Positions 42,777 through 50,911 of a stretch of 64,000 nucleotides of DNA are shown in pieces (positions within the stretch are counted from its first letter, which is position 1; every line of letters starts with the position of its first letter). The notes below the pieces were generated by a model. It was not told the DNA's origin, did no database searches, and saw only the letters and a list, made by a program, of their open reading frames with translations. Made by a program: the position numbers and the translations under genes. The DNA lies in the NCBI GenBank assembly GCA_016125185.1, contig WGMG01000006.1, forward strand, positions 620,001-684,000, given 5' to 3'. The DNA comes from Armatimonadota bacterium (GTDB lineage Bacteria > Armatimonadota > Fimbriimonadia > Fimbriimonadales > Fimbriimonadaceae).

Positions 42777-44348
42777 ATGATTTCGTCGGTCGTTTCGTTC
42801 GTCTTGATGGCGCAAAGCCAAACCGGGCCGTTGACCAAAGCCGAGGCCACTAACTACCAGGAGACCTCGTCGTACGCCGACGTGATGAAGTTTCTGGAGG
42901 ACCTGAAGGCGACGGGTGCGCCGATCGACATTCGGTATAGCGGCACCAGCACAGAAGGGAAGAAGATTCCGATGGTGATCGCGGCGCGGCCGATGGTGAA
43001 AGGTCCAAAAGAGGCGGCGAAGTCCGGCAAACTGATCATCTACATCCAGGCGAACATCCACGCGGGCGAAGTAGAAGGGAAAGAAGCCGCGATGATGCTT
43101 CTGCGCGACTATTGCCGCCAAAAGAAAGGCGTGCTGGATAAGGCGATTCTCATCGTTCAGCCAATCTACAACATCGACGGGAACGAGAAGTTTGGTCCGC
43201 AAGAGCGCAATCGCCCGGGGCAGAACGGTCCGGAGATGATCGGCGTTCGGTACAACGGGCAGAACCTCGACTTGAACCGAGACTGCATGAAGGTGGAGTC
43301 GCCGGAGATGGAGGGCGTGCTGAAGCATATCTACACCTGGCACCCACACGCGATGTTCGACCTGCACACGACTGACGGCACGCGACACGGTTACCAACTA
43401 ACGTACGCTGGTCCTCTGAATCCGAACACGCACCCAGCATTGGCCAAGTACGAACTCGACGAATTCCTTCCCGCCATCCGCAAGAACATGAAGAAGGACT
43501 ATGGGAAGGACATCTTCGACTACGGAAATGGCATCAACGAGGGCGGCAAATGGCGTTTTGAGACCTTTGGCGGCGAACCGCGATACGTGACGAACTATGG
43601 CGCGCTCCGCAACACGCTGACCATCCTCAGTGAGTCCGTGGTATACGAGACCTTCAAGGACCGAGTCCTGGACACGGAGCATTTTGTGGACGAGTGCATG
43701 CAGAAGCTGCTGAAGGACGAAAAGCGGGTCAAGGCGATGCAGAAGCGGGCGGATGCGGCGATTGTGAATTGGGGCAAGAATCCAACGAAAGCGCCGCAAA
43801 TGGCGATTCGCTACAAGATGAAGCTGCGAGGCAACGAGCCGGTTCTGCTGGAGAAGGGGCTGGCGGACGGCGGCCGACGATCGGGGCCGGTGCGGGATAT
43901 TGAGACCGTACCGATGGATGTGTACGACCGGTTTGAGGGCGAGAAGTTTGCGAAGTATCCGTTCGCGTTCATCGTGCCAAGCGACGCCACCAAGGCGATC
44001 GAGAAGCTGAAACTCCACGGAATCAAGATGCAGGAGATTGCCGACGCACCACAGACGATTCCGGCCGAGGAGTTCCATATCGAGAAGTTCAGCCAGGCCC
44101 GGAACGCGTTTCAGGGCCATAAGCTGATCACTCTGGACGGCGAATGGTCGCCAGTCGCGCACAAGGTTTCGGGCTACTTTGTTCCGATGGCGCAACCGCT
44201 GGGCCTGCTGGCGTTCGAACTTTTGGAGCCGGATGCGGTGGATGGACTGACGGCGTGGGGCTTTTTCGGCGACACATTTGAGGAGAATTCGACCCACCCA
44301 GTTTTGCGGGTTTCTTTGCCGATCAAGGTCAATCTGAAAGGAAATTAG
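42777..44348 (+). CDS. Secreted M14 zinc carboxypeptidase family protein
   Basis: 523 residues from 42777; the frame extends upstream without a start signal. Short hydrophobic start (I-S-S-V-V-S-F-V-L-M-A), then the M14 domain: Zn site H-A-G-E-V-E-G-K-E, N-x-D-L-N-R-D, and F-D-L-H-T-T-D-G. Other catalytic positions resemble peptidoglycan- or succinylglutamate-type M14 enzymes. TAACCT lies exactly 7 bases upstream. Confidence 0.87.
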   Translation: MISSVVSFVLMAQSQTGPLTKAEATNYQETSSYADVMKFLEDLKATGAPIDIRYSGTSTEGKKIPMVIAARPMVKGPKEAAKSGKLIIYIQANIHAGEVEGKEAAMMLLRDYCRQKKGVLDKAILIVQPIYNIDGNEKFGPQERNRPGQNGPEMIGVRYNGQNLDLNRDCMKVESPEMEGVLKHIYTWHPHAMFDLHTTDGTRHGYQLTYAGPLNPNTHPALAKYELDEFLPAIRKNMKKDYGKDIFDYGNGINEGGKWRFETFGGEPRYVTNYGALRNTLTILSESVVYETFKDRVLDTEHFVDECMQKLLKDEKRVKAMQKRADAAIVNWGKNPTKAPQMAIRYKMKLRGNEPVLLEKGLADGGRRSGPVRDIETVPMDVYDRFEGEKFAKYPFAFIVPSDATKAIEKLKLHGIKMQEIADAPQTIPAEEFHIEKFSQARNAFQGHKLITLDGEWSPVAHKVSGYFVPMAQPLGLLAFELLEPDAVDGLTAWGFFGDTFEENSTHPVLRVSLPIKVNLKGN

Positions 44349-44362
44349 CTAGAATAGACCCG

Positions 44363-45646
44363 ATGCGGTCTCTATTTTGGGCATTTTTCTGCCTGCTAGC
44401 TTTGTGTGTGTTGGGTTGCGCCGGTGGCGGCGTCAGCGTTGGGTCGGGCACGGTCAACGCGCTTTCGATTAATCCGAATCCGGTTCATCTTAAGCCGAAG
44501 GAAAAGATTCAGTTAACGGCCATTCTCAATGGCGGTACGGCTCCGATCACTTGGACCGTCAACACCGCGAATGGTGGGACGATTTCGCAGGAAGGCATCT
44601 ACACGGCCCCCGCCGCATCGGGGAGCTATGAGATTCAGGTTGCACTGACTTCCGACCCCAGCAAGCTGGGCAAGACGACCGCGATTATCGATTCCGGCTA
44701 TACGGTTTCTATCACGCCGTCGTCTTCGTCCTCGACGAAGGTCTACGCGGCATTCGGTGGGACCCTCCAACTGACGGCAAAGGTGACGGGTGCATCGACG
44801 GACGCGGTGACTTGGTCGACCACGAACGGCGCTGTGGACGCCAACGGCTTATTCACGGCTCCCACCTCGGCCGGAACCGCCGTGGTGACGGCGACGAGCG
44901 TCGCCGATCCAGGCAAGTCCTCGACGGTGACCATCGACGTCGTACCTCCCGTCAGCATTGAGAACGACAACGCATCAAACACGACCATCCCGATGGGTTA
45001 CTTCAAGTACAAGGCGCTGGTGACCGGCGTGGAGTCGAGCGACGTCGATTGGACGGCGACCTCGGGCACGATCGATACGACGGGCAAATGGACGGCCGAT
45101 GCGTCCTATCTGGGCAACGTGACGATTACGGCCACGAGTAAGACCGACTCGTCGAAATCGGATTCGGTGACGGTGAACGTGGTCAGCAACTTGAACGTCC
45201 GGTTCAGCTTCTTGAACCAAGGCGATGTGGTCTTCGCGTTGAGGCCGGACAAGGCTCCGAACACCTGCGCGAACCTGGTGTCGCTCGCAAACGCGAAGTT
45301 TTATGACGGCATTTATGTCCACCGCTACGAGGCCGGATTCGTGGTTCAGTGGGGAGACCCGCTGACCAAGACTCTTCCGCTGACCGATCCTTCGATCGGC
45401 ACTGGCGGACCGGGTTACACCATCGATTTTGAAGCTAACGACCTTCTCCACCTGAAGTATGCGCTCGGCATGGCGCGGTCCTCCGGTTTGAACACAGCGG
45501 GAAGCCAAATCTACGTCTGCCTCGATGACTTACCTTCTCTGGATGGCAATTACGTGGTGTTTGGATCGGTGGCGAGCGGGACTTCGGTGGTCGATGTCTT
45601 ACGAGTTGGCGACAAGATCACCACGGCTCGAACCGAAGCGCCGTGA
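44363..45646 (+). CDS. Lipoprotein with Ig-like repeats and cyclophilin-type peptidyl-prolyl isomerase domain
   Basis: 427 residues. Lipobox L-G-C (about 17-19). Three Ig-like beta repeats follow (I-T-W-T-V-N, V-T-W-S-T-T-N-G-A-V-D-A-N-G-L-F-T-A-P and V-D-W-T-A-T-S-G-T-I-D-T-T-G), then a cyclophilin-like domain (about 270-425: A-P-N-T-C-A-N-L-V-S-L, Y-D-G-I-Y-V-H-R, F-V-V-Q-W-G-D-P, A-L-G-M-A-R-S). H-R replaces F-H-R; Q-W-G-D replaces Q-G-G-D. Likely an extracytoplasmic folding factor. TAGAAT is exactly 7 bases before its ATG. Confidence 0.87.
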   Translation: MRSLFWAFFCLLALCVLGCAGGGVSVGSGTVNALSINPNPVHLKPKEKIQLTAILNGGTAPITWTVNTANGGTISQEGIYTAPAASGSYEIQVALTSDPSKLGKTTAIIDSGYTVSITPSSSSSTKVYAAFGGTLQLTAKVTGASTDAVTWSTTNGAVDANGLFTAPTSAGTAVVTATSVADPGKSSTVTIDVVPPVSIENDNASNTTIPMGYFKYKALVTGVESSDVDWTATSGTIDTTGKWTADASYLGNVTITATSKTDSSKSDSVTVNVVSNLNVRFSFLNQGDVVFALRPDKAPNTCANLVSLANAKFYDGIYVHRYEAGFVVQWGDPLTKTLPLTDPSIGTGGPGYTIDFEANDLLHLKYALGMARSSGLNTAGSQIYVCLDDLPSLDGNYVVFGSVASGTSVVDVLRVGDKITTARTEAP

Positions 45647-46350
45647 TCTTTGCGTGGGTGCTCCTGGTCGCTTCGACGAGGACACCCATTCTGACGTATC
45701 ACGACATCATTCCCAAACGAAGGGCCAACTCTGTCTGGTTCGACTGCACGGTGCAGGAGTTCCGAGACCAAATTGCATGGCTTCGAAAGCGTGGGGCAGT
45801 GTTCGTCAGCACGCATGACATCTATGAAGCCCTCGAGCATCGAAGGACTCTGCCGACCAAAGCGATCTGCATCACGTTTGCCGACAACTACGAGGGGTTC
45901 TACAAGTACGCCTGGCCGATCCTAAGAAAGGAGAAGATTCCCGTCACACAGTTCGTGCACACGGGGTTTGTGGGCTCCAAGGTGGGGCGACCAAAGATGA
46001 CATGGGCTCAGTTGAAAGAGTTGAGTCAATCTGGGCTGGTCTCGGTGGCTTCGCAGACCGTCTCGCATCCGGCCGACCTAACCACGATGAGCGACGAAGC
46101 GGTGACCAAGGAGTTCACAAAGTCGAGAGAATCCATCGCCGCCCATATCGGGCATCCCACATCTGAATTGGCCTACCCGAACGGGAAATACGACGCTCGC
46201 GTGGCGGCGTTGGCTTCGGCAACCGGCTATCGAATCGCGTTCACCGAGGATTGCCGACCGGCAGAAACCGCCAAGGGGCTTTTCACCGTTCCTCGGTATG
46301 TTCACACCAAATATCGCCAAGCCTGGGCCGACAAAGAGTTACGGAACTAG
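45643..46350 (+). CDS. Polysaccharide deacetylase family protein, catalytic motifs degenerate
   Basis: 235 residues with a NodB-type fold. Overlaps the upstream gene by GTGA. A start helix may be a signal. Motif 1, normally T-F-D-D, reads T-F-A-D (78-81), so the catalytic Asp is Ala; motif 2, normally H-x3-H, reads Q-T-V-S-H (138-142), so one metal ligand is Gln. The later A-Y-P-N-G-K-Y-D is intact. The enzyme is therefore probably inactive or altered, perhaps a sugar-binding protein working with the cyclophilin lipoprotein. Confidence 0.83.
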   Translation: MIFAWVLLVASTRTPILTYHDIIPKRRANSVWFDCTVQEFRDQIAWLRKRGAVFVSTHDIYEALEHRRTLPTKAICITFADNYEGFYKYAWPILRKEKIPVTQFVHTGFVGSKVGRPKMTWAQLKELSQSGLVSVASQTVSHPADLTTMSDEAVTKEFTKSRESIAAHIGHPTSELAYPNGKYDARVAALASATGYRIAFTEDCRPAETAKGLFTVPRYVHTKYRQAWADKELRN

Positions 46351-46406
46351 CGATTGACCCTAAAAATACTGTCCAAGTTTGCTGATAAGTTTAGTACTAA
46401 GCTTAA

Positions 46407-47816
46407 GTGACGACAATGAATTTGAATCGGGGGATATGTCACTGGGTCGGGGAAATCGACACCGAGGTCGGAGAATTCTTGCGCCTGCAGGGATTCGAAA
46501 TTGTGCCGCATGAGCACAAGGCCTATTCGGGATTTGCCGAAGAAGGACATCACTTTTACGTGATTCGGTGCGATCAAAAACCGACGAGTCAGTGTGCTAC
46601 AAGGTTGGCAGGGGAGGCGCGAAAGCGACACACAGTTGTCGTTTGGACCGAACCGGAGTACGCCAGCGACTGGTATCAGTTGGGAACAGAGTTGGTCCTC
46701 ACTTCGGGGCCAATCGATCAAATCAAGCATTTTCTGGACTTCGCGATCAAGATGTTTGACGACCGAAGCCAGTGGCGCGAGGCCGAAGAGCGGCTGACGC
46801 GAACGAACGACGACTTGCATGCCAGCATCGAAAGCCTTGAGATCGCCTCGCGACGCTTTGAGGCGCTGTTCAACGGTCTGCCGATTGGATGCTTCACGTT
46901 CGATGCCAAGGGCATGATCCATGAGTGGAACGGTCTAGCGACTGAGATCTTCGGCATCGAAGGCTATCAGGCATTTCTCAATTCAGTTTGGGACGTTCTC
47001 GATCCAGACTATACCGGCGCATGGTCGGCGGAGCAGATCGCAGAGATTTTCGCCAGCGATGGCGGCTCGGAATTCGACTGGACGTTCACGCGGGACGACG
47101 GAGACGTCGTTCATTTGGCGTGTAAGGTGGTGTGCCTGACTAACAAGAAGGGCGAGGTTGTCGCCGCGATCGCGGGCAACCTGGACATCACGGCACGCGT
47201 TTTGGCGCAGGAGCGACTGGAAGAACAGATGCGAGAGAACCGCAACTACCTGAAGGTCATGGAGCGACAGCGTCTGAAGCTGCAGGAGGCGAACCGCCAA
47301 CTGCGACGGCTGGCCGTTACCGACGGTCTGACCTCGCTGACCAACCGCCGACGGTTCAACGAACTGTTGGAAGAGGTTTTGGATCGTGCCATTCGGCAGA
47401 GCCACACGTTCTCGGTGCTGATGTTCGACATCGACCATTTCAAGTCCTTGAACGACGTGTTTGGCCACCAAGCGGGCGACGAGATTTTGGAGAAGTTTGC
47501 CGAGATTCTGCGGGAAACCGCACGACGCTACGAGCGTCCGGCGCGCTACGGCGGAGAGGAATTCGCAATCATCTTGGATAACTGCGACAAGACATCTTCA
47601 CTGATCGCGGCGGAGCGGTTCCGCACCGCGATCAACACGTATCACTGGCCTTACCGCGAGATCACTTCGAGCATCGGCTGCTCAACGTTTACGGGCGTCG
47701 AGAGCGTGCGCGAGTTGGTGGAGCAAGCGGACTATGCGCTGTACGCGTCCAAGAACAATGGTCGCAACTGCGTGACGCACATCGACGATGTGCCGCGCGA
47801 AGCGAAAGCGGCCTAA
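46407..47816 (+). CDS. Diguanylate cyclase with unknown N-terminal domain and PAS domain
   Basis: 469 residues; GTG at 46407 or ATG at 46416. Residues 1-120 are an alpha/beta domain I cannot name, perhaps receiver-like but without phospho-Asp triad. PAS at about 148-265, short coiled coil (270-305), GGDEF domain to 460 with G-G-E-E-F at 382-386, T-D-G-L-T-S-L-x-N-R-R and F-D-I-D-H-F-K. Active-site residues are present, so c-di-GMP synthesis is expected. The feedback I-site R-x-x-D is R-x-x-E. TACTAA ends 7 bases before the GTG. Soluble. Confidence 0.9.
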   Translation: MTTMNLNRGICHWVGEIDTEVGEFLRLQGFEIVPHEHKAYSGFAEEGHHFYVIRCDQKPTSQCATRLAGEARKRHTVVVWTEPEYASDWYQLGTELVLTSGPIDQIKHFLDFAIKMFDDRSQWREAEERLTRTNDDLHASIESLEIASRRFEALFNGLPIGCFTFDAKGMIHEWNGLATEIFGIEGYQAFLNSVWDVLDPDYTGAWSAEQIAEIFASDGGSEFDWTFTRDDGDVVHLACKVVCLTNKKGEVVAAIAGNLDITARVLAQERLEEQMRENRNYLKVMERQRLKLQEANRQLRRLAVTDGLTSLTNRRRFNELLEEVLDRAIRQSHTFSVLMFDIDHFKSLNDVFGHQAGDEILEKFAEILRETARRYERPARYGGEEFAIILDNCDKTSSLIAAERFRTAINTYHWPYREITSSIGCSTFTGVESVRELVEQADYALYASKNNGRNCVTHIDDVPREAKAA

Positions 47817-48229
47817 CCGAGTATCGACTTTAAGGCGTGGTGGACAATGTCCACCGCGTTTTTGTCGTTTAGGGAGTCGATTTCCACCCATTCGACGAGG
47901 TCGGTGGTTCCGTCAATTTCGTTGGTTAACTCACCAGCCTTGACCTCGGCACCAAAGAGGAATTGGAGGAGGTGAAGCGACTTCTCGTCGAACTCGGCTA
48001 CCCGCGAATGAAAGCTGATCAGACCGCTCGATTGGACTTGCAGTCCCGTCTCTTCCAGAACTTCGCGAACCATCGCTTCCTCTAGGCTTTCGCCGAATTC
48101 CAATCCTCCCCCAGGAAGTGTCCAGCGGCCACGATGCTCAAGTCCATCGGAGAGACGGCATAGCAGAACTCGGTTGTTCTCGTGCATCACGGCGTAACAT
48201 CCGACGCGGGTTTCCTTGGGTTTCGACAT
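47813..48229 (-). CDS. Nudix hydrolase
   Basis: 138 residues. Complete Nudix box: G-G-G-L-E-F-G-E-S-x5-R-E-V-L-E-E-T-G. The substrate is unknown; the start C-Y-A-V-M-H-E-N-N-R-V-L-L resembles ADP-ribose or dNTP pyrophosphatases of this size. Divergent from ppk2 over 24 bases; stop overlaps the diguanylate cyclase stop (CTAA). Confidence 0.9.
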   Translation of the reverse strand: MSKPKETRVGCYAVMHENNRVLLCRLSDGLEHRGRWTLPGGGLEFGESLEEAMVREVLEETGLQVQSSGLISFHSRVAEFDEKSLHLLQFLFGAEVKAGELTNEIDGTTDLVEWVEIDSLNDKNAVDIVHHALKSILG

Positions 48230-48253
48230 GGACGGAAGATAGAATAGCTGAAT
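48230..48253. promoter_or_regulatory. Overlapping divergent promoters
   Basis: Only 24 bases separate two ATGs. Plus strand: TAGAAT at 48240-48245, 8 bases before ppk2. Minus strand: TATCTT at 48241-48236, 6 bases before the Nudix gene. The two -10 elements overlap by two bases, so polymerases likely exclude each other. Confidence 0.6.
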
Positions 48254-49084
48254 ATGTCGTACGCCAAGCTCGTCAAACCAGGATCGAAAGTAAAGATGCG
48301 CGACTTTGACCCGTCGGACACCGCCGGGCTGTCGAAGGACGACGGATTGGAGAAGATCGCAAAGTTAGGCGAAAAGGTTTCAAAGCTGCAGGAACTCCAT
48401 TACGCGGCGGGCGGAAATCCGATTCTAATCGTCCTGCAGGGGCCGGATACGGCGGGGAAGGACGGCACGATCCGAAGCATCATGCAGTTCATGAACCCGC
48501 AATCGACGCGGGTTGCGTCGTTCAAAGTTCCGACGCCGATCGAGTTGGCCCACGATTTTCTGTGGCGAATCCATCAGCAAACGCCGGCGAAAGGCGAATC
48601 GGTGATTTTCAACCGATCGCATTACGAGGACGTGCTGGTGGTGCGGGTCCACGAGATTGTTCCGAAGGAGGTCTGGAAGGAACGGTACGCGATCATCAAC
48701 GCGTTCGAGGATGCCTTGGTGAAGTCGGGAACGATCGTCCTGAAGTTCTATCTGTGCATCTCGAACGATGAGCAGAAGGAGCGGTTGATTGCTCGGCAGG
48801 AGGACCCGACAAAGGCGTGGAAGCTGAGCGTTGGCGATTGGAAGGAGCGCGAACTATGGGACGACTACATGGATGCGTACGACGACCTGCTGGAGAAGTG
48901 CTCGACGGATGAGGCGCCGTGGCGAGTGGTGCCCGCCAACCAGAAATGGTTCCGTAACCTAGCCGTGCTAGAGGCGATTCACGACGCGCTGAAGCCGCAC
49001 GAGGAAGAGTGGAAAGCGAAACTCGACAAGATCGGCGAGGCGGCGATGGCCGAAATTGTCGAGTTTCAGAAGACGACAGACTAA
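48254..49084 (+). CDS. ppk2: Polyphosphate:nucleotide phosphotransferase (PPK2 family)
   Basis: 276 residues. Walker A G-P-D-T-A-G-K-D-G, Walker-B-like region, lid N-R-S-H-Y-E-D-V-L-V-V-R-V, and the C-terminal D-E-A-P-W-R-V-V-P-A-N-Q-K-W-F-R-N. It moves phosphate between polyphosphate and nucleotides (ADP or AMP/GMP). One-domain length; class not determinable. The family B repeat follows its stop. Confidence 0.92.
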   Translation: MSYAKLVKPGSKVKMRDFDPSDTAGLSKDDGLEKIAKLGEKVSKLQELHYAAGGNPILIVLQGPDTAGKDGTIRSIMQFMNPQSTRVASFKVPTPIELAHDFLWRIHQQTPAKGESVIFNRSHYEDVLVVRVHEIVPKEVWKERYAIINAFEDALVKSGTIVLKFYLCISNDEQKERLIARQEDPTKAWKLSVGDWKERELWDDYMDAYDDLLEKCSTDEAPWRVVPANQKWFRNLAVLEAIHDALKPHEEEWKAKLDKIGEAAMAEIVEFQKTTD

Positions 49085-49087
49085 ATT

Positions 49088-49145
49088 CTCCCTCGCTTGC
49101 CGAGGGAGTCCGTGAGTCGGGCCCTAGGACGAACGGGTGGGAGCT
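49088..49145 (+). repeat. Family B structured repeat, copy 1
   Basis: CTCCCTCG / CTTGC / CGAGGGAG (49088-49108), then CCGT...ACGG as an outer pair around a GGGCCCTAGGACGA core, ending GGTGGGAGC. Located 4 bases after the ppk2 stop, where it may act as terminator. Confidence 0.75.
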
Positions 49146-49159
49146 AGTCCGAAGGAGAC

Positions 49160-49864
49160 TTAACCCTTCTTCAGCTTATCCCGGTAGTGCTCGCGGAACT
49201 TGGCAACCTTAGGCGAGACCACGAAGGCGCAGTAGCCCGCGTTCATGTGGCTTCGCTCCTCTTCCGAGGCGGCTTCGTACTTCTTGAAGTAATCCTGGTG
49301 GTACTCCTCGGCACGAACGTAGTTCTTCAGCGGCTCCAGCGTCGTAACGATGGGGTTCGGGTAGATCTTTTCGGCCGAAATCTCCTTGATGATCTTCTCG
49401 CCAAGCGCCTTTTCTTCGTCGCTGGTGTAGAAGATCGCCGAGCGATATTGGGTGCCGGAGTCCGGTCCCTGTCGGTTCAGCGTCGTCGGGTCGTGGGCCA
49501 CAAAGAAGATGCGTAGGAGGTCGGCTTCGCTGACCTGCTTAGGGTCAAAAGTGATCTTGACCGCTTCGGCCGCGCCGGTTCGACCGGTGCAGACATCGCC
49601 ATAGGTGACCGTGCCCTTGAAGTCGCCCGCGTAGCCGCTTTCGACGTCCAGGACTCCCTTCAACTCTTCGAACTGGGCTTCGACGCACCAGAAGCAACCG
49701 CCGGCGACGACTAACTGTTTTCCTTCCATATGTTTCGTGGGGGGTGTCGGCTGACCCTTCTGTCCGGTCGACGCCTGCACCGTGTTCATGGCGCAGGCAG
49801 CGCAGACGACGAGACTAGCGAGGGCTCCGCCGATTCCTATTTGCTTGACCATTCTAAGGTTCAT
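49160..49864 (-). CDS. msrA: Exported peptide-methionine (S)-S-oxide reductase MsrA
   Basis: 234 residues. N-terminal signal (G-I-G-G-A-L-A-S-L-V-V-C-A-A-C-A) and linker, then the MsrA domain with G-G-C-F-W-C-V-E (catalytic Cys57), Y-G-D-V-C-T-G-R-T-G-A-A-E, D-P-T-T-L-N-R-Q-G-P-D-S-G-T-Q-Y-R-S. It repairs oxidised Met in the cell envelope. Resolving Cys not clear beyond Cys60. Confidence 0.92.
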   Translation of the reverse strand: MNLRMVKQIGIGGALASLVVCAACAMNTVQASTGQKGQPTPPTKHMEGKQLVVAGGCFWCVEAQFEELKGVLDVESGYAGDFKGTVTYGDVCTGRTGAAEAVKITFDPKQVSEADLLRIFFVAHDPTTLNRQGPDSGTQYRSAIFYTSDEEKALGEKIIKEISAEKIYPNPIVTTLEPLKNYVRAEEYHQDYFKKYEAASEEERSHMNAGYCAFVVSPKVAKFREHYRDKLKKG

Positions 49865-49938
49865 ACGAACGGAATGCCGATGAAGTGCGTTTAGTTTCCG
49901 GAAGTTTCGACATTTTCCCTTGGGTTTACTTTGGGAAT

Positions 49939-50298
49939 ATGAGTTCAGAGTTGAAGCCGATGGTGACGATCGACGTTTTGGAGTCGCTGGATATTCGGAT
50001 GGGGCGGGTCATGAGCGTGGAACCGGCACCCGATGCACCAAAGAAGTCATACAAGCTTCAGGTCGATTTTGGGAAGTATGGGGTGCGAACCTCGGTGGCG
50101 CGGCTGACCTGCCATTCGGTCGATGAGTTGGTTGGTCTGCATGTTTTTGGCGTTCTGAACTTTCCGCCGCGGATGGTCGGGAGCACCGAGTCGGAGTTCT
50201 TGTGCCTTGGCGTGCAAGTGGCCAAGTTGGACAGTGGGGAAGCGACGCCGATTACGCCGCTGAACCCGAACGTGAAGATCGGGAGCAAGCTGTTTTAG
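49939..50298 (+). CDS. tRNA-binding OB-fold protein (CsaA-like)
   Basis: 119 residues from 49939. I-D-V-L-E-S-L-D-I-R-M-G-R-V, Y-K-L-Q-V-D-F-G, and the family G-V-Q motif. Same fold as the MetRS C-terminal domain; CsaA homologues bind tRNA or help secretion. TACTTT lies 6 bases before the ATG. Confidence 0.88.
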   Translation: MSSELKPMVTIDVLESLDIRMGRVMSVEPAPDAPKKSYKLQVDFGKYGVRTSVARLTCHSVDELVGLHVFGVLNFPPRMVGSTESEFLCLGVQVAKLDSGEATPITPLNPNVKIGSKLF

Positions 50299-50339
50299 CT
50301 TCAATCTTCAATCTTCTAGCTTTGGAATCTACCTAACGG

Positions 50340-50831
50340 CTACCAACTCTTCAGCGCCATCGTGATTTCATCCAACTTCTCCGACAAGCCTTCGTCGGCC
50401 AAAATCTTCTCGACGGTCATGCCGTGGCTGGCCAAGGGTACCGTGAAGGGAAGGATGTGGGCCTCCATGACCGAAAGCGTCTCGCGCAGGGCCGCATTCG
50501 CGATGGTCGCCTGATGCGAGCAGTTGACGACGACGGTCGGCTTCTTCATGAACTCACCGCTTCCCACCACCCAGTCGAGGGCATTCTTCATGACTCCGGT
50601 GACGCCATGGGCGTACTCGGGACTAGCGATGATCACCACCCGCGAGGCTCGGAGCAGGCGGCGGAACTCAAGGACAGGCTCACCTTCCGAGCCTTCGTCG
50701 TCGGGGTTAAACGGTTGGATGCCCGCAAGCCCTTCCCAAATCTGGATTTCGGGCAACTTGGTTTGGAGGGCTCGGAGAACCATGCGGTTCAAGGATTTGG
50801 CGCGGAGGCTCCCGCAAATGCCGAGGATCAT
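50340..50831 (-). CDS. NADPH-dependent FMN reductase family protein
   Basis: 163 residues. Flavodoxin-like: G-I-C-G-S-L-R-x-x-S-L-N at the start, S-P-E-Y-A-H-G-V-T-G-V-M-K-N-A-L-D-W in the middle. It reduces FMN, quinones, azo dyes or metals; which one is unknown. Single gene; no close partner. Confidence 0.9.
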   Translation of the reverse strand: MILGICGSLRAKSLNRMVLRALQTKLPEIQIWEGLAGIQPFNPDDEGSEGEPVLEFRRLLRASRVVIIASPEYAHGVTGVMKNALDWVVGSGEFMKKPTVVVNCSHQATIANAALRETLSVMEAHILPFTVPLASHGMTVEKILADEGLSEKLDEITMALKSW

Positions 50832-50911
50832 GAGACTATTTTGGCGTCTTCAGCGCCACTTTCGGTTGTTGGCGAAAATCGGCTAGTCAGAGGCTAAAAA
50901 AGGTACAACTA

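Noticed and set aside
43398-44297. 299-codon minus-strand frame in the M14 peptidase gene
   Set aside because: Antisense to a gene with clear zinc-site motifs; no recognisable features.
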